Counted from the stretch's first letter, positions 51,282 to 60,525 are shown. The stretch is DNA of 64,000 nucleotides from Leptospira hartskeerlii (GCF_002811475.1 NZ_NPDL01000002.1:1-64000); one strand, 5' to 3'. Notes: generated by a model from the letters alone, not told the origin. Program-made: numbers and translations.

Positions 51282-52184
51282 TTATTTATCTCCTGCAGGA
51301 GGCAGATCAACAGGTCTTGGACCGTCCGTCGGAGTATTTATGATCATAGGAAGAGAGTCTTTCCCAGTCGGAACGAATAGAAGTTTCGTATTAGGATTTT
51401 CAAAAGCTTTTAGTTGAATATATTGTTTTGTCAACTGGGCCGCGATCATCTTCTGGGCTTTTGCTCTTGCTTGGGCTTCGATCACTGTAGCTTGAGCGGT
51501 TCCTTCCGCTTCTATCACAGTGGATTTCGCTTTCGCTTCTGCGTGGATCACCGTAATTTCCGCGTCCTTCTTCGCTATATTTATCTCGAATTTCATTTGT
51601 TCCTGTTCTTGCTCTTTAGTGAGTTTACCTTCTATCGCAGTCAGGATGGGACGGCTGTATTCTATATCATCTATGATCACATCGTCTATTTCCACATGCT
51701 TGCCTCTTAACTTTTCTCCCAACGCTTGGCGAATATCCTGGGATACCTTAGGTGTTTCTTTGGAAATTTTGATCATACTATAAGCGGATAACGCGTTACG
51801 AACCGATGTCCTGAACTGAGGCCGCACCACTTTTTCATAATAATCAGGACCGATTTCTATTTGAAGATTATAGATCTCTCCTGGGACGGGTCTCAAAATG
51901 ACTGCTGCCACGACGTTAATAGTCAAATCATCTCTGGTAAGAACATCCACTTTCTCTTTGTAAGAGGTCCATTGGGTTTGGTACAACACTACATCGTTCC
52001 ATGGAGCATAGAAATAAATTGCGTTGGTCAATAGATCCTTTTGGAGCCCGCTCGTTAAAGGATGATATCTGAGCCCTGCCTCTCCCGGACGAATATTTGT
52101 ATAACAACCTGTTCCCGCGAGCAAGCTCAGGGAAAGAAGGGCAGACAAACTCAAACTTTTTGTTAATAATTGAAACCTGGTCAT
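51282..52184 (-). CDS. SPFH/band-7 lipoprotein
   Basis: A 300-residue prohibitin-like protein with a lipobox A-G-T-G-C near residue 26. The SPFH domain (about 30-210) shows G-E-A-G-L-R-Y-H and D-D-V-I-I-D-D-I-E-Y, followed by an Ala/Glu-rich coiled helix (A-E-A-K-A-K-S-T-V-I-E-A-E-G). The family builds membrane-associated rings that regulate proteases. GGAG precedes ATG 52184; the open frame runs slightly further. It is upstream of the helicase gene on the same strand. Confidence 0.75.
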   Translation of the reverse strand: MTRFQLLTKSLSLSALLSLSLLAGTGCYTNIRPGEAGLRYHPLTSGLQKDLLTNAIYFYAPWNDVVLYQTQWTSYKEKVDVLTRDDLTINVVAAVILRPVPGEIYNLQIEIGPDYYEKVVRPQFRTSVRNALSAYSMIKISKETPKVSQDIRQALGEKLRGKHVEIDDVIIDDIEYSRPILTAIEGKLTKEQEQEQMKFEINIAKKDAEITVIHAEAKAKSTVIEAEGTAQATVIEAQARAKAQKMIAAQLTKQYIQLKAFENPNTKLLFVPTGKDSLPMIINTPTDGPRPVDLPPAGDK

Positions 52185-52320
52185 ATAAATCTCCGTAGGA
52201 CCTGTATATAGTTGGACCATGTTCCGATTAGGAACGTTTCCCGATCATCCGAAATAGGAATGGGCGACAATGAAAAACGAATGTACGGAACTGTACTTTT
52301 GATTTGAATTGGTCTAACGG

Positions 52321-52674
52321 ATGGAAGGCATGGAAGAAGATCTCCAAAACTTGCCTAAAATCAGGACCAGATTCAGAGGGACTGTGGAATCTATTTCGAT
52401 AGACCCCAATCCGGAAAAAGCAAGGATCTTGATCAAAGACATAAAACTGCTGGTTTCCGGCAGAAAGGTTATCTACGCTCAGGACTTTTATTATTCTTTT
52501 CGTTTTAGAAAGCAAAATCTGAAACAGGGTGATCCGGTAGAATTTGATGCCAGGATCCGACCCGACAAAAGAGGAGTTTCCTCCGGAAAAATCCGATTAA
52601 ATTATCCTACAAAAATTTATAAACAAGGCCCGGACCAAGCAGGCCTATTTCCGGAAGTACGCTCTAACATTTGA
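52321..52674 (+). CDS. Small hypothetical protein
   Basis: A 117-residue protein of unknown family. The central part alternates short beta strands (R-F-R-G-T-V-E-S-I, A-R-I-L-I-K-D-I, V-E-F-D-A-R-I-R) and ends Gly/Pro-rich, a shape compatible with an OB-like fold. A second ATG at 52330 has GGAAGG upstream and is a reasonable alternative start. The DedA gene follows 41 bases later. Confidence 0.5.
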   Translation: MEGMEEDLQNLPKIRTRFRGTVESISIDPNPEKARILIKDIKLLVSGRKVIYAQDFYYSFRFRKQNLKQGDPVEFDARIRPDKRGVSSGKIRLNYPTKIYKQGPDQAGLFPEVRSNI

Positions 52675-52715
52675 CTTCCTCGCAAGGCCCTTGAATCTGA
52701 CTTTCGGAGCTTAAA

Positions 52716-53369
52716 TTGGAAACTATCAAATATCTTTTAGACTTCTTCTTGCATCTGGAAAATCATTTGGATGCATTGATCATTGCATACGGCACTTGGA
52801 TCTATCTGATCTTATTCTTGATCATATTTTGTGAAACAGGTCTTGTTGTAACTCCTATACTTCCGGGAGATAGCTTGCTCTTTGCTTTAGGTGCATTTGC
52901 AGCCAGGGGAAGTTTGGATCTTGGGACATTACTCATCCTTCTTATCATCGCTGCGATCTTAGGCGACACAGTCAATTATGCGATCGGCCACCTAGCGGGA
53001 GAACAGATTCTCGCAAAGGAGAAGGTCCCCTTCTTAAATAAAAAACACCTCGAAAAGGCTCACCGTTTTTACGAGATATACGGCGGGAAGACAATCATTA
53101 TTGCAAGATTCATCCCGATCGTAAGGACATTCGCTCCTTTCGTTGCAGGGATCGGAAGTATGACCTATACTAAATTCATTTTGTATAATATAGTCGGTGG
53201 AGTGATTTGGATCGCCATTTTCTTATTCGGCGGTTATAAATTCGGAAACCTGGAGTTCGTACAAAGGAACTTCAAGATCGTTATTCTTGCGATTATAATC
53301 ATCTCTGTAATGCCTGCAGTGATCGAGTTTATAAGAGAAAGAAGAAAGGCGATATCTCGCGAAAAGTAA
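52716..53369 (+). CDS. DedA-family membrane protein
   Basis: A 217-residue protein with about five hydrophobic segments and the DedA/SNARE-associated signature [16 protein letters not shown] and G-D-x-x-N-Y-x-I-G, then R-F-I-P-I-V-R-T-F. Members act in lipid-carrier recycling and membrane homeostasis, including undecaprenyl phosphate flipping. Start is TTG at 52716 with CGGAG upstream. Confidence 0.87.
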   Translation: METIKYLLDFFLHLENHLDALIIAYGTWIYLILFLIIFCETGLVVTPILPGDSLLFALGAFAARGSLDLGTLLILLIIAAILGDTVNYAIGHLAGEQILAKEKVPFLNKKHLEKAHRFYEIYGGKTIIIARFIPIVRTFAPFVAGIGSMTYTKFILYNIVGGVIWIAIFLFGGYKFGNLEFVQRNFKIVILAIIIISVMPAVIEFIRERRKAISREK

Positions 53370-53374
53370 TCTTC

Positions 53375-54268
53375 TTATTGGCTACAATCCTTGGTCTGAT
53401 TTAAACTTTTGACCAAGGGTTTGTCCTTAAAACGTTTGAATGGAGGAGCTTCCATATCCCTTGCGATATCCGAATCTCCCCCTTTTCCTCCTGGACTGAT
53501 CCCCACAGGCCCGAAATTAGAGGCAGGATAAAAACAAACCGGGAATTCTTTCGCTTCTTCCAACTTTTTAGATTTTTCATTCGTTTTGAAAACTTGGTTT
53601 TGGACTCGAATGTATAGAAGATCCGAATTCTCAGACCATCGGATCCTAAATTCCGGAGTCTCTTCCCATTTTACCAAAGGAAATTCAAAATAAGATCTAT
53701 CATAAGAAGAAGATTGCCCATTTACGTCCGCTATGATCAGTACAGGGGACTCTATCTCCAGATCTGATCTCAATTTTCCTAATATAATTGCGGCCTTTCC
53801 TCCGTCGGGAGACGGTACGAATTGAAAGATTGTCTGGTCTTCTTTTTGGAAACTTTTAGGTTCGAAGGAACGAAATCCTTTCGGGGACCAAACTGCAGGA
53901 AAACGAATAGCTCCACCATATTCGTCGTTTATACCTTGGATCCAAAATAAACGATTGGTTGCCGAATGAAAATAAACGGATCCGGGCAATGTCCAAGAAC
54001 CTATTTCATAAGAATAAATTGGCGGATCTCCGGAATCACTTAAGGTTCCTGGTATTTCATAAATTCTGAATTTAGTTCTATAATTCTTTTTGTGAGTAGT
54101 CCCGCTTAAAGGATTCCATGCATCCTTTTCCTCGTAGATCACTTCAGTTTGAACTATGTTTTTGCCGGTTTCAGACCATCCTCTTTCGACCGCTAGACTT
54201 GCGGGTCTCCATTGGATTTGTGAGCAGTGGAATATAAATAAGGGGAGTAAAATAATTAAGATTTTCAT
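53375..54268 (-). CDS. Hypothetical lipoprotein
   Basis: A 297-residue protein with lipobox I-F-H-C (Cys near residue 15). Beta-strand-rich: W-T-L-P-G-S-V-Y-F-H, S-P-D-G-G-K-A-A-I-I and W-S-E-N-S-D-L-L-Y-I-R-V resemble WD40/beta-propeller-like blades. Family unknown. It ends six bases from the DedA stop, in convergent arrangement. Confidence 0.55.
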   Translation of the reverse strand: MKILIILLPLFIFHCSQIQWRPASLAVERGWSETGKNIVQTEVIYEEKDAWNPLSGTTHKKNYRTKFRIYEIPGTLSDSGDPPIYSYEIGSWTLPGSVYFHSATNRLFWIQGINDEYGGAIRFPAVWSPKGFRSFEPKSFQKEDQTIFQFVPSPDGGKAAIILGKLRSDLEIESPVLIIADVNGQSSSYDRSYFEFPLVKWEETPEFRIRWSENSDLLYIRVQNQVFKTNEKSKKLEEAKEFPVCFYPASNFGPVGISPGGKGGDSDIARDMEAPPFKRFKDKPLVKSLNQTKDCSQ

Positions 54269-54274
54269 AAACGA

Positions 54275-54300
54275 TAGCGCGCCGGTTTTTCGACGCGCTA
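54275..54300. terminator. Weak hairpin between the lipoprotein and hydrolase genes
   Basis: TAGCGCG (54275-54281) pairs with CGCGCTA (54294-54300). A short TTTT follows on the plus strand only, so termination of the minus-strand hydrolase gene above it is uncertain. Confidence 0.4.
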
Positions 54301-54312
54301 TTTTGGAATGGA

Positions 54313-55131
54313 TTATCTCCAGCCTTCGTTTTTCAATTCACTGTGGTTCAAGTATAATCCGGAAGACCCTACGGAAGAAGCTCTCGTATGACCTTGGAAT
54401 TGAGTATAGGTCACATTAGAACCGAAAGGCCAAATCCCTTCGTACTGAGTTACAGAGGATTGACAAACGCTTAATCCACCCGACTTGTTATAAGCGCAGG
54501 AAGAATGGAAAGCGACTGCATAATCGTCCTCTCCCGGAAGAATCGCGGAAGCTCCGATCATACCTTTATAACCTGGTACTTGGTATACGGTGATACCTGC
54601 AGTGCTATTATGGTTGTACGCGCCACGAGCGGTTCCAACGATCAGGGATTTATCCATTGCGTTACCGCCGAATCCGAATGTAATACCATTCAGAGCAGAA
54701 GCAAGCTCGGATCCGCCAGAAGCAGAAGCTAAAGCAGTAACTTTAGTTAAGTTATAACCTTTGCTTGATGCAGTGGCTCCCAGGTTAGATAACCAATACT
54801 CAATCGCATAACAACCCGCGCTATGACATACGATCTTGCAGGAGTTAGAACCCTTGCAATATGTATTCAAGCCCGTAGTGACATTGGTTTGCGCTCTTGC
54901 CGTTCCGTAAGTTCTTGGGTCAGTAGTTCCGTCGTAACCAACGAAAATTTTTGCTCCGGACACAGAGTTCGGTGCTGTTCCCCAATAGTTATTCACGTCA
55001 GTAGTTCCCACGCCGTTGTGATTGCTGTCAGACTTTCCGTGAATGAAAACCGTATAGGTTTGCGCAGAAAGCGAACCAGCAAATAACGATGCGAAAACGC
55101 ATCCCAATACCATAGTTTTCCAATTTTTCAT
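54313..55131 (-). CDS. Secreted alpha/beta-hydrolase-like protein (putative lipase/esterase)
   Basis: A 272-residue protein with a signal peptide (about 1-23). V-F-I-H-G at about 28-32 provides the oxyanion segment and C-H-S-A-G (Ser104) resembles the serine-nucleophile elbow, here H-S-A-G rather than G-x-S-x-G. A late N-H-S segment may give the His. Many Cys, Asn and Gly residues indicate a disulfide-bonded exported enzyme. A 6-bp palindrome (TTTTGG/CCAAAA, 55151-55167) lies in the upstream region. Confidence 0.55.
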   Translation of the reverse strand: MKNWKTMVLGCVFASLFAGSLSAQTYTVFIHGKSDSNHNGVGTTDVNNYWGTAPNSVSGAKIFVGYDGTTDPRTYGTARAQTNVTTGLNTYCKGSNSCKIVCHSAGCYAIEYWLSNLGATASSKGYNLTKVTALASASGGSELASALNGITFGFGGNAMDKSLIVGTARGAYNHNSTAGITVYQVPGYKGMIGASAILPGEDDYAVAFHSSCAYNKSGGLSVCQSSVTQYEGIWPFGSNVTYTQFQGHTRASSVGSSGLYLNHSELKNEGWR

Positions 55132-55551
55132 TTTTCTCTATTCTCCGATCTTTTGGGAAAACCAAAACCTTAGCATTTGATTTTCCCGGTCTACAAGTAT
55201 GCGCTAGGTGGCTTTCCGAGTCAAGTGATTGGACTTTTTTTAACATAACGGGTCGAATGTAAAAAAACATACAAATTAAAAATCATATTATGAAATAATG
55301 ATGTATAGCAGTCGCTACAATAGCGTGCAGTGTTAGTTACAATTTATTTCCAAGCAATTGTTACGAAGGTTTGTAAGTGAGAAATAAGAAGATTGGCAAA
55401 CCAAATAAGAAGACTGAAAAGAATCTGTTCTAATAAAACTAGTCCAAAAGGGTTATCGAATTTCTCCTTTAAGGATTCTTAAAATAAAGGTTGAGAAAGG
55501 CTTCGCATTTCGTATACAGGTGAACCTGTACTGGGCACTGAAAAACTAGAG
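55132..55551. other. 420-bp intergenic region
   Basis: No gene is supported. The left half is A+T-rich with short palindromes (TTTTGG/CCAAAA 55151-55167; CGCTA/TAGCG 55313-55325). The right end holds a promoter with operator (55491-55530) that serves the plus-strand gene at 55552. Confidence 0.6.
55491..55530 (+). promoter_or_regulatory. Promoter and dyad operator for the 55552 gene
   Basis: TTGAGA (55491-55496), 16-bp spacer and TATACA (55513-55518) form a good housekeeping promoter. The perfect dyad TACAGGT-GA-ACCTGTA (55515-55530) overlaps its -10 and start point, the classical place for a repressor. The same CAGGT/ACCTG core recurs in the operator at 60159-60178. Confidence 0.6.
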
Positions 55552-56757
55552 ATGAGTCAAAAAAAAATTTTTATCTACCTTGGGCTTGCGATTGCAGCCG
55601 CCTTGGTTTTCTATCTATTAAGGGATGAAGCTGAAGAGAACGGTTGGTTCTTATCAGAAGAAGAGAAAAAAGCAAAAGCAGAATGGATGGCGAAAGGAAG
55701 TCCACCGGGCGGTGGTTCTGCGGCGGACAATCCCAACTTTTTGGAAAGTCTGGACGAGTCCATTCCTCCGGAAAAAATTTTGAAAGATTATTTAGAATGG
55801 TCCGAGTATCCGCCTAACTCCAGGCCTTTGACCAAGCATAACGAAGATCTCACAAATCCATATTTTATCCAACTTTCTCCCATCGCGATGGTGGATAAGC
55901 CTGAGGACAAAAAACCAAACGGTTATTCCTGTAAATTGCAACCTTTACAATGGGCTGCAATAGGAGTGAAGGATCCTATTTATATCACTTTGGAATGTTT
56001 TAATACTAGTAATTTCGAGAAAGTTCCATTAAATATTCGTAATGTAAAACTTTGGAAAGAATTCGACGGTAATAAATTCGTGGCTCTGCCTCCTGATGGA
56101 AACGATAAGGGAATCGACGGAGATGCTCAGGCTAAGGACAATATTTTTACCTTCGAATGGAGGCCCACCTACAAAGACTGGGGAGATATGTTCCTGGAAG
56201 TAGAGTTCGAATATGCAAAGGAGAAGAAACAGGGCAAAGTACTAACTTCCTTCTTCTCCTCTCCTTACCAACCTGCAGAATGGAGCGGTTATTTTTTAGA
56301 TGTTCCTAAGGACGGTTCTCTGAGCGTAAAAACGGGGGTGAATGTATTCAAAGCTGGGACTTATCATTTAGAAGCCAATCTTGTGAATGCTGGAAATGGG
56401 GATCCTATCGCTTGGGCGAGCTTTGACGGTAAATTGACCGGTGGAAGGCAAGAAGTGGAGTTTTTGTTTTTCGGCAAATTGATCCGGGAAAGCGGCTACG
56501 AGGGCCCTTATGCTTTAACCCAATTGAGAGGATATAGGGTCAATCTTCCGGTGGATCCTGAATGGTTCGGGCAAGGGGAAGAAGGAATGAGGAGGATCCT
56601 GGCCGCAAAAACTACCGAGCCTGATAAAGAGTTAGTCGGTCCTTATAAGGAAAACTATACTACAAAAGAATATAATATGAATACTTTTTCCTTAAAGGCT
56701 TATGAGTCTCCGGAGAAGGACCAGAAGGTGAAACAATTACAGGACCTTGCACGATAG
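55552..56757 (+). CDS. Membrane-anchored hypothetical protein
   Basis: A 401-residue protein with one N-terminal membrane anchor (about 5-22), a charged low-complexity linker and a large periplasmic region rich in beta strands and aromatic residues (W-R-P-T-Y, W-A-S-F-D-G, G-P-Y-A-L-T-Q-L). It contains no catalytic motif I recognise. Its own promoter and operator are upstream. Function unknown. Confidence 0.6.
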   Translation: MSQKKIFIYLGLAIAAALVFYLLRDEAEENGWFLSEEEKKAKAEWMAKGSPPGGGSAADNPNFLESLDESIPPEKILKDYLEWSEYPPNSRPLTKHNEDLTNPYFIQLSPIAMVDKPEDKKPNGYSCKLQPLQWAAIGVKDPIYITLECFNTSNFEKVPLNIRNVKLWKEFDGNKFVALPPDGNDKGIDGDAQAKDNIFTFEWRPTYKDWGDMFLEVEFEYAKEKKQGKVLTSFFSSPYQPAEWSGYFLDVPKDGSLSVKTGVNVFKAGTYHLEANLVNAGNGDPIAWASFDGKLTGGRQEVEFLFFGKLIRESGYEGPYALTQLRGYRVNLPVDPEWFGQGEEGMRRILAAKTTEPDKELVGPYKENYTTKEYNMNTFSLKAYESPEKDQKVKQLQDLAR

Positions 56758-56836
56758 TCAAAAATGACTGGGCTTCTTTGGAATAAAAATTCTTGTTCTT
56801 GGAACGATATTAGGAATGAAAGGGGGTGGATCCGGA

Positions 56837-58174
56837 ATGAAAAAAGTAAATGATATATATGATGCGATCCGAGAATGGTTTCAGGCTAAAAAAATTACTA
56901 GTGGACTGACTCAATCCGAATCAAGGCCGGTCCGCACAACATTTTACACTCAATTGAGTATGTTTGCGGTCCCGACGCTGCTAACTATCTCAATATATTT
57001 TAACGAACCTCCTGAAACCCATCTTTTTTCTTTTATCCATTATTTCCTTCTTATCATTCCGATACTATTTGCATTTTATTTACTAAGATTACGTTATTAT
57101 AATTTATCTGCGGTAATTACGTTAATCGCCGTTAATTATCACCTTTTAGCACTGACAATGTCTCAAGCGGATGATCCTGCACAGTTAGGGTTTCTACTTA
57201 CTTCCACTTTGTCATTTCTAATGATCTCTAAAAAGTTTAATACTGCAAGGATCATAATCTCTATTTTGCCTTTAGTGCTTTTTCTTTTTAGCCAGTATTA
57301 TTATAAAGTTTTGGGTGGGAGTGGGATCTTTGGTCCACCTAGATGGGTAGTACCGGCCGAGTATCTTATGCCCCCTCTGATATTGCTATCTTTTGTTTTT
57401 TTTCTGGTTGTTTACCAATTTGTGAAGGCGGTAGATTTGGCAGAAGCAAAGTTAACAGAAGAGCATAAAAAGTCGGAACAATTGCTTCTTAACATATTGC
57501 CGGAAGAAATTGCCCAAGAGTTGAAAGAGAAGGGAGTTTCAGAACCTCGTTTGTATAACAGCGCAACGGTTTGTTTTACCGACTTCAAGGGTTTCACTCA
57601 GATTGCTGAGACTCTATCGCCTACGGAACTCGTTGCAGAGCTAGATCGTTGCTTCTCGTATTTTGATAGTGTAATGGCTCGGCATAATCTAGAAAAACTC
57701 AAAACGATCGGGGACAGTTACATGTTTGCGGGTAGTATCCCGGAATCGAATAGTACACACGCTGTCGACTGCGTAATGGCTGCTCTGGAGATCCAGGCAT
57801 TCATGAATCAAATGAAAGAAATCAAAGCGAACCAGGGCCTACCATACTGGGAGCTTCGACTCGGGATCCACTCGGGTGATTTGATAGCAGGTGTAATTGG
57901 TGAGAAGAAGTTTGCATACGACGTTTGGAGCGATACGGTCAATACTGCAAGCAGATGTGAATCATCAGGTATTCCCGGCCGTATCAATATTTCCGGTGCC
58001 ACATATGAACTAGTAAAAGATTTCTTCGACTGCGAATATAGAGGCGCTGTGCCTGCCAAAAACAAAGGAGAGATCGAAATGTACTTTGTAAATGGTCTTC
58101 TGGCGGATCTTCGACGAGCAGGAGAAGAGCGGATCCCGAACGAAGAATTCCGCAAACGATACAATCAACTTTAA
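56837..58174 (+). CDS. Class III adenylate cyclase, membrane-bound
   Basis: A protein of about 445 residues. Six hydrophobic helices (about 30-205) precede a coiled segment and a class III cyclase domain. T-D-F-K-G-F-T supplies the metal Asp, K-T-I-G-D-S-Y gives the purine-specifying Lys and second metal Asp, and W-S-D-T-V-N-T-A-S-R provides the adenine-specifying Asp with the transition-state Asn and Arg. These residues predict cAMP, not cGMP. Start at ATG 56837 has a G-rich ribosome binding site upstream. Confidence 0.87.
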   Translation: MKKVNDIYDAIREWFQAKKITSGLTQSESRPVRTTFYTQLSMFAVPTLLTISIYFNEPPETHLFSFIHYFLLIIPILFAFYLLRLRYYNLSAVITLIAVNYHLLALTMSQADDPAQLGFLLTSTLSFLMISKKFNTARIIISILPLVLFLFSQYYYKVLGGSGIFGPPRWVVPAEYLMPPLILLSFVFFLVVYQFVKAVDLAEAKLTEEHKKSEQLLLNILPEEIAQELKEKGVSEPRLYNSATVCFTDFKGFTQIAETLSPTELVAELDRCFSYFDSVMARHNLEKLKTIGDSYMFAGSIPESNSTHAVDCVMAALEIQAFMNQMKEIKANQGLPYWELRLGIHSGDLIAGVIGEKKFAYDVWSDTVNTASRCESSGIPGRINISGATYELVKDFFDCEYRGAVPAKNKGEIEMYFVNGLLADLRRAGEERIPNEEFRKRYNQL

Positions 58175-58197
58175 AGAAAAAGGAACTAAAAAAGGGA

Positions 58198-58235
58198 TTG
58201 ACATTTAGACTTTATATAACTATATGATTATATAA
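58198..58235 (+). promoter_or_regulatory. Promoter and operator of the first ArsR-SRPBCC operon
   Basis: TTGACA (58198-58203), 17-bp spacer and TATATG (58221-58226). Two copies of the self-complementary TTATATAA (58212-58219 and 58228-58235) flank an 8-bp centre in the core promoter, a fitting operator for the ArsR-like repressor encoded next. The 5' UTR would be only about 13 nt. Confidence 0.65.
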
Positions 58236-58245
58236 TAATTTAGGT

Positions 58246-58584
58246 ATGCAAAATCTCGATTCTACTTTTGCCGCACTTGCTGACTCTACTCGCCGGGCCA
58301 TACTCATGCGCCTAGCGAAAGAGGACCTAACCGTCATGGAGCTCGCTAAACCCTTTAAAATGAGCCAGCCGGCTATTTCGCGGCATCTCAAAGTTTTGGA
58401 GGATGCAGGTCTTATCTCAACCACGGTAAGAGCGCAGGCACGTCCTCGCCGACTCGAAACTGCGCCGCTCAAAAAAGCGACAGAATGGATTGAGAAATAC
58501 CGCCAGATGTGGGAGAAGCGCTATCAATCACTGGATGGGCTACTCGAAGAATTGCAGACCATGCAAACAAAAGGAGATCATTAA
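58246..58584 (+). CDS. ArsR-family repressor 1
   Basis: A 112-residue winged helix-turn-helix protein: F-A-A-L-A-D-S-T-R-R-A-I-L-M-R-L at the start and M-S-Q-P-A-I-S-R-H-L-K-V-L-E-D-A-G-L for the recognition helix. There is no cysteine metal site. It is of the SdpR/SRPBCC-associated subgroup and probably represses its own operon with the coupled SRPBCC gene, which starts one base downstream. Confidence 0.85.
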   Translation: MQNLDSTFAALADSTRRAILMRLAKEDLTVMELAKPFKMSQPAISRHLKVLEDAGLISTTVRAQARPRRLETAPLKKATEWIEKYRQMWEKRYQSLDGLLEELQTMQTKGDH

Positions 58585-58585
58585 A

Positions 58586-59098
58586 ATGAAAGCAGATCTA
58601 AAAGAACTAAAGGTAGAGCTGAGAGGTGAAAGAGAAGTTGTTGCTACACGATATTTTGCCGCGCCTCGTCAATTGGTATTCGATTGTTTCACTAAACCTG
58701 AGCTTATGCTTCGTTGGCTGACTGGTCCGGAAGGATGGACGCTTAAAACTATAGAGAACGATCTTAGGGTTGGAGGCAAATACCTGTACGTATTTGCAGA
58801 TCAAAATGGGACCGAAATGGGTGTTTATGGAAAATTCCTAGAGGTAATCATACCAGAGAAGGTAGCGAATGACGAGAATTATGCGACAGACATGTCCACG
58901 TTTAATCCTAACGGTCCGGAAAATCCGGATGCTACTGTAGAGTCGCGTACCTTCACAACGGAAGGTGATCTAACTCTTATGACTCACGTGGTCAAATTCG
59001 CTTCTGCCGAAGTCCGAGAGATGGAAATCGGTGCGGTCGAAGCTTGGAAGGATCTCTGCCTAGTACTAGATAAACTATTGGCGGAACTTGTTGGATAA
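58586..59098 (+). CDS. SRPBCC/AHSA1-domain protein 1
   Basis: A 170-residue START-like protein: R-E-V-V-A-T-R-Y-F-A-A-P-R-Q-L-V-F-D-C-F, L-M-L-R-W-L-T-G-P and G-G-K-Y-L-Y-V-F. The AHSA1 fold binds hydrophobic small molecules; function unknown. AAGGAG at 58571-58576 precedes the ATG. It pairs with ArsR 1, a common two-gene unit in soil and water bacteria. A GC-rich palindrome follows. Confidence 0.8.
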   Translation: MKADLKELKVELRGEREVVATRYFAAPRQLVFDCFTKPELMLRWLTGPEGWTLKTIENDLRVGGKYLYVFADQNGTEMGVYGKFLEVIIPEKVANDENYATDMSTFNPNGPENPDATVESRTFTTEGDLTLMTHVVKFASAEVREMEIGAVEAWKDLCLVLDKLLAELVG

Positions 59099-59121
59099 AT
59101 CCAAACATTAGGTACTTCCCA

Positions 59122-59150
59122 CAATGCATGGGCGAATGTTTGCCCATGCA
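59122..59150 (+). repeat. GC-rich palindrome after SRPBCC1
   Basis: TGCATGGGC (59125-59133) pairs perfectly with GCCCATGCA (59142-59150). No T-tract follows, so it is a poor terminator. The 13-mer CAAYGCATGGGCG at its start recurs at 61441-61453, pointing to a shared element at the ends of both plus-strand operons. Confidence 0.55.
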
Positions 59151-59203
59151 AGCGCAGCCAGTGGGTTCGATTGACCTTCTACCAATCCAAATAAAATGAA
59201 TCT

Positions 59204-59560
59204 TTAAACAGATCCGCGTAATATTTTTTCCATGGCCTTTCCTTTGGCCAATTCATCTACCAACTTATCTAGATAACGAATTTTCTGCATAAGTTTGTCT
59301 TCTACTTCTTCTACACGAATACCGCAGACTACTCCTTTGATCAGTGAAACATTATCATTGAGATGAGGGGCCTGATCAAAAAATTCTTCGAAATTTACTT
59401 CATTCTTAAGTTGTTTTTGAAAACTTTTAGAATCGTATCCGGTAAGCCAAAAAATAATTTTATCTACTTCTGCTTTTGTTCGTCCTTTTCTTTCCGCCTT
59501 TTGAATATACATGGGATAAACGCTTGCGAAGGATGTAGTAAAGATTTTATGTTTTTCCAT
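59204..59560 (-). CDS. DUF2200-family protein
   Basis: A 118-residue protein matching DUF2200 closely: T-T-S-F-A-S-V-Y-P at the start, [29 protein letters not shown] and [10 protein letters not shown]. Function is unknown. It is convergent with the SRPBCC1 gene. Confidence 0.85.
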   Translation of the reverse strand: MEKHKIFTTSFASVYPMYIQKAERKGRTKAEVDKIIFWLTGYDSKSFQKQLKNEVNFEEFFDQAPHLNDNVSLIKGVVCGIRVEEVEDKLMQKIRYLDKLVDELAKGKAMEKILRGSV

Positions 59561-59612
59561 TTGATTTTCAGACCTTATTGATTGTCGCTAATTTCGTTTA
59601 ATGATAAGGACT

Positions 59613-60053
59613 TTATTTAAGTTCCTCGGCTAATGCGATGATGAATCCTTCGGGGGTTCGCAAATAGCAAAGAAGATAACTATCTTCGTACTGTTCCAAT
59701 TTGCCGACGAGCGTAACTCCATGCTTTTCTAGTCGAGCAATAGTATCTTTGATATCTGTAACTGCAAACATTACTCGAAGATAGCCTAAGGTGTTGGAAG
59801 GGGCATTTTTCGGTTCTCTGCTTATTGCCGTTGGTCTGATAAACTTAGACAATTCCAATCGACTGTGTCCGTCCGGTGTTCTCATCATGGCCATATCGAC
59901 TTGCATTCCTTCGATCCCCACGACATGATCCGCCCAAGATCCTTCGACTCGCATTTGTCCTTCTAACTCTAAACCAAGTTCGGTGAATAAAGAAATCGTT
60001 GCCTCAAGATCTTCGACGACAATGCCAACATTGTCCATTCGTTTCACTGTCAT
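59613..60053 (-). CDS. VOC-superfamily (glyoxalase-like) protein
   Basis: A 146-residue protein with the paired beta-alpha-beta-beta-beta VOC units: M-D-N-V-G-I-V-V-E-D-L at the N-terminus and Y-L-R-V-M-F-A-V-T-D-I near residue 90. Candidate metal ligands include a late Glu (P-E-G-F). The family includes dioxygenases, glyoxalases and resistance proteins; the substrate is not readable. It diverges from the ArsR 2 operon. Confidence 0.82.
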   Translation of the reverse strand: MTVKRMDNVGIVVEDLEATISLFTELGLELEGQMRVEGSWADHVVGIEGMQVDMAMMRTPDGHSRLELSKFIRPTAISREPKNAPSNTLGYLRVMFAVTDIKDTIARLEKHGVTLVGKLEQYEDSYLLCYLRTPEGFIIALAEELK

Positions 60054-60153
60054 TTTCTCGGATCCTCCGTTTGGCTAGTATAGGCTCCACTTTTGCTTGG
60101 GTGGTCGATCCATTTATTGATCTATTTGTTAGTAATTTTTTCAGTATTCTGTT

Positions 60154-60183
60154 TGACATGCAGGTATTTACCTGCATATTATT
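60154..60183 (+). promoter_or_regulatory. Promoter and operator of the second ArsR-SRPBCC operon
   Basis: TTGACA (60154-60159), 18-bp spacer and TATTAT (60178-60183). The perfect dyad ATGCAGGTA-TT-TACCTGCAT (60159-60178) fills the spacer exactly, which is ideal for repression by the encoded ArsR-like protein. Confidence 0.75.
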
Positions 60184-60201
60184 TTCTTATAAACGCAACG
60201 A

Positions 60202-60525
60202 ATGGATGCTGATAATGTTTTTAAGGCGCTGGGAGATCCGACACGCAGAAAGCTGTTGGACCTTCTATATGAGAAGAATGGCCAAACTTTGGGCCAGCTT
60301 TGCGAGCACTTGGACATGACTAGGCAATCGACCACTCAACATATCGGTATTCTTGAGGCGGCCAATCTGATAAGCACGGTTTGGCGCGGTAGGGAGAAGT
60401 TGCATTTCATCAACCCGGTGCCTCTACATGAGGTTTATGAACGATGGGTGCGAAAGTTCGAACACCAGCGGCTTAGTCTGCTACACGACCTGAAGAAGGA
60501 ACTTGAAGGAGAGAATAATGAGTAA
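60202..60525 (+). CDS. ArsR-family repressor 2
   Basis: A 107-residue winged helix protein (V-F-K-A-L-G-D-P-T-R-R-K-L-L-D-L-L; M-T-R-Q-S-T-T-Q-H-I-G-I-L). It has a single Cys (C-E-H-L) and no obvious metal site. It is the first gene of ArsR2-SRPBCC2-GFA and overlaps the SRPBCC start by 8 bases. It probably represses its own promoter. Confidence 0.87.
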   Translation: MDADNVFKALGDPTRRKLLDLLYEKNGQTLGQLCEHLDMTRQSTTQHIGILEAANLISTVWRGREKLHFINPVPLHEVYERWVRKFEHQRLSLLHDLKKELEGENNE

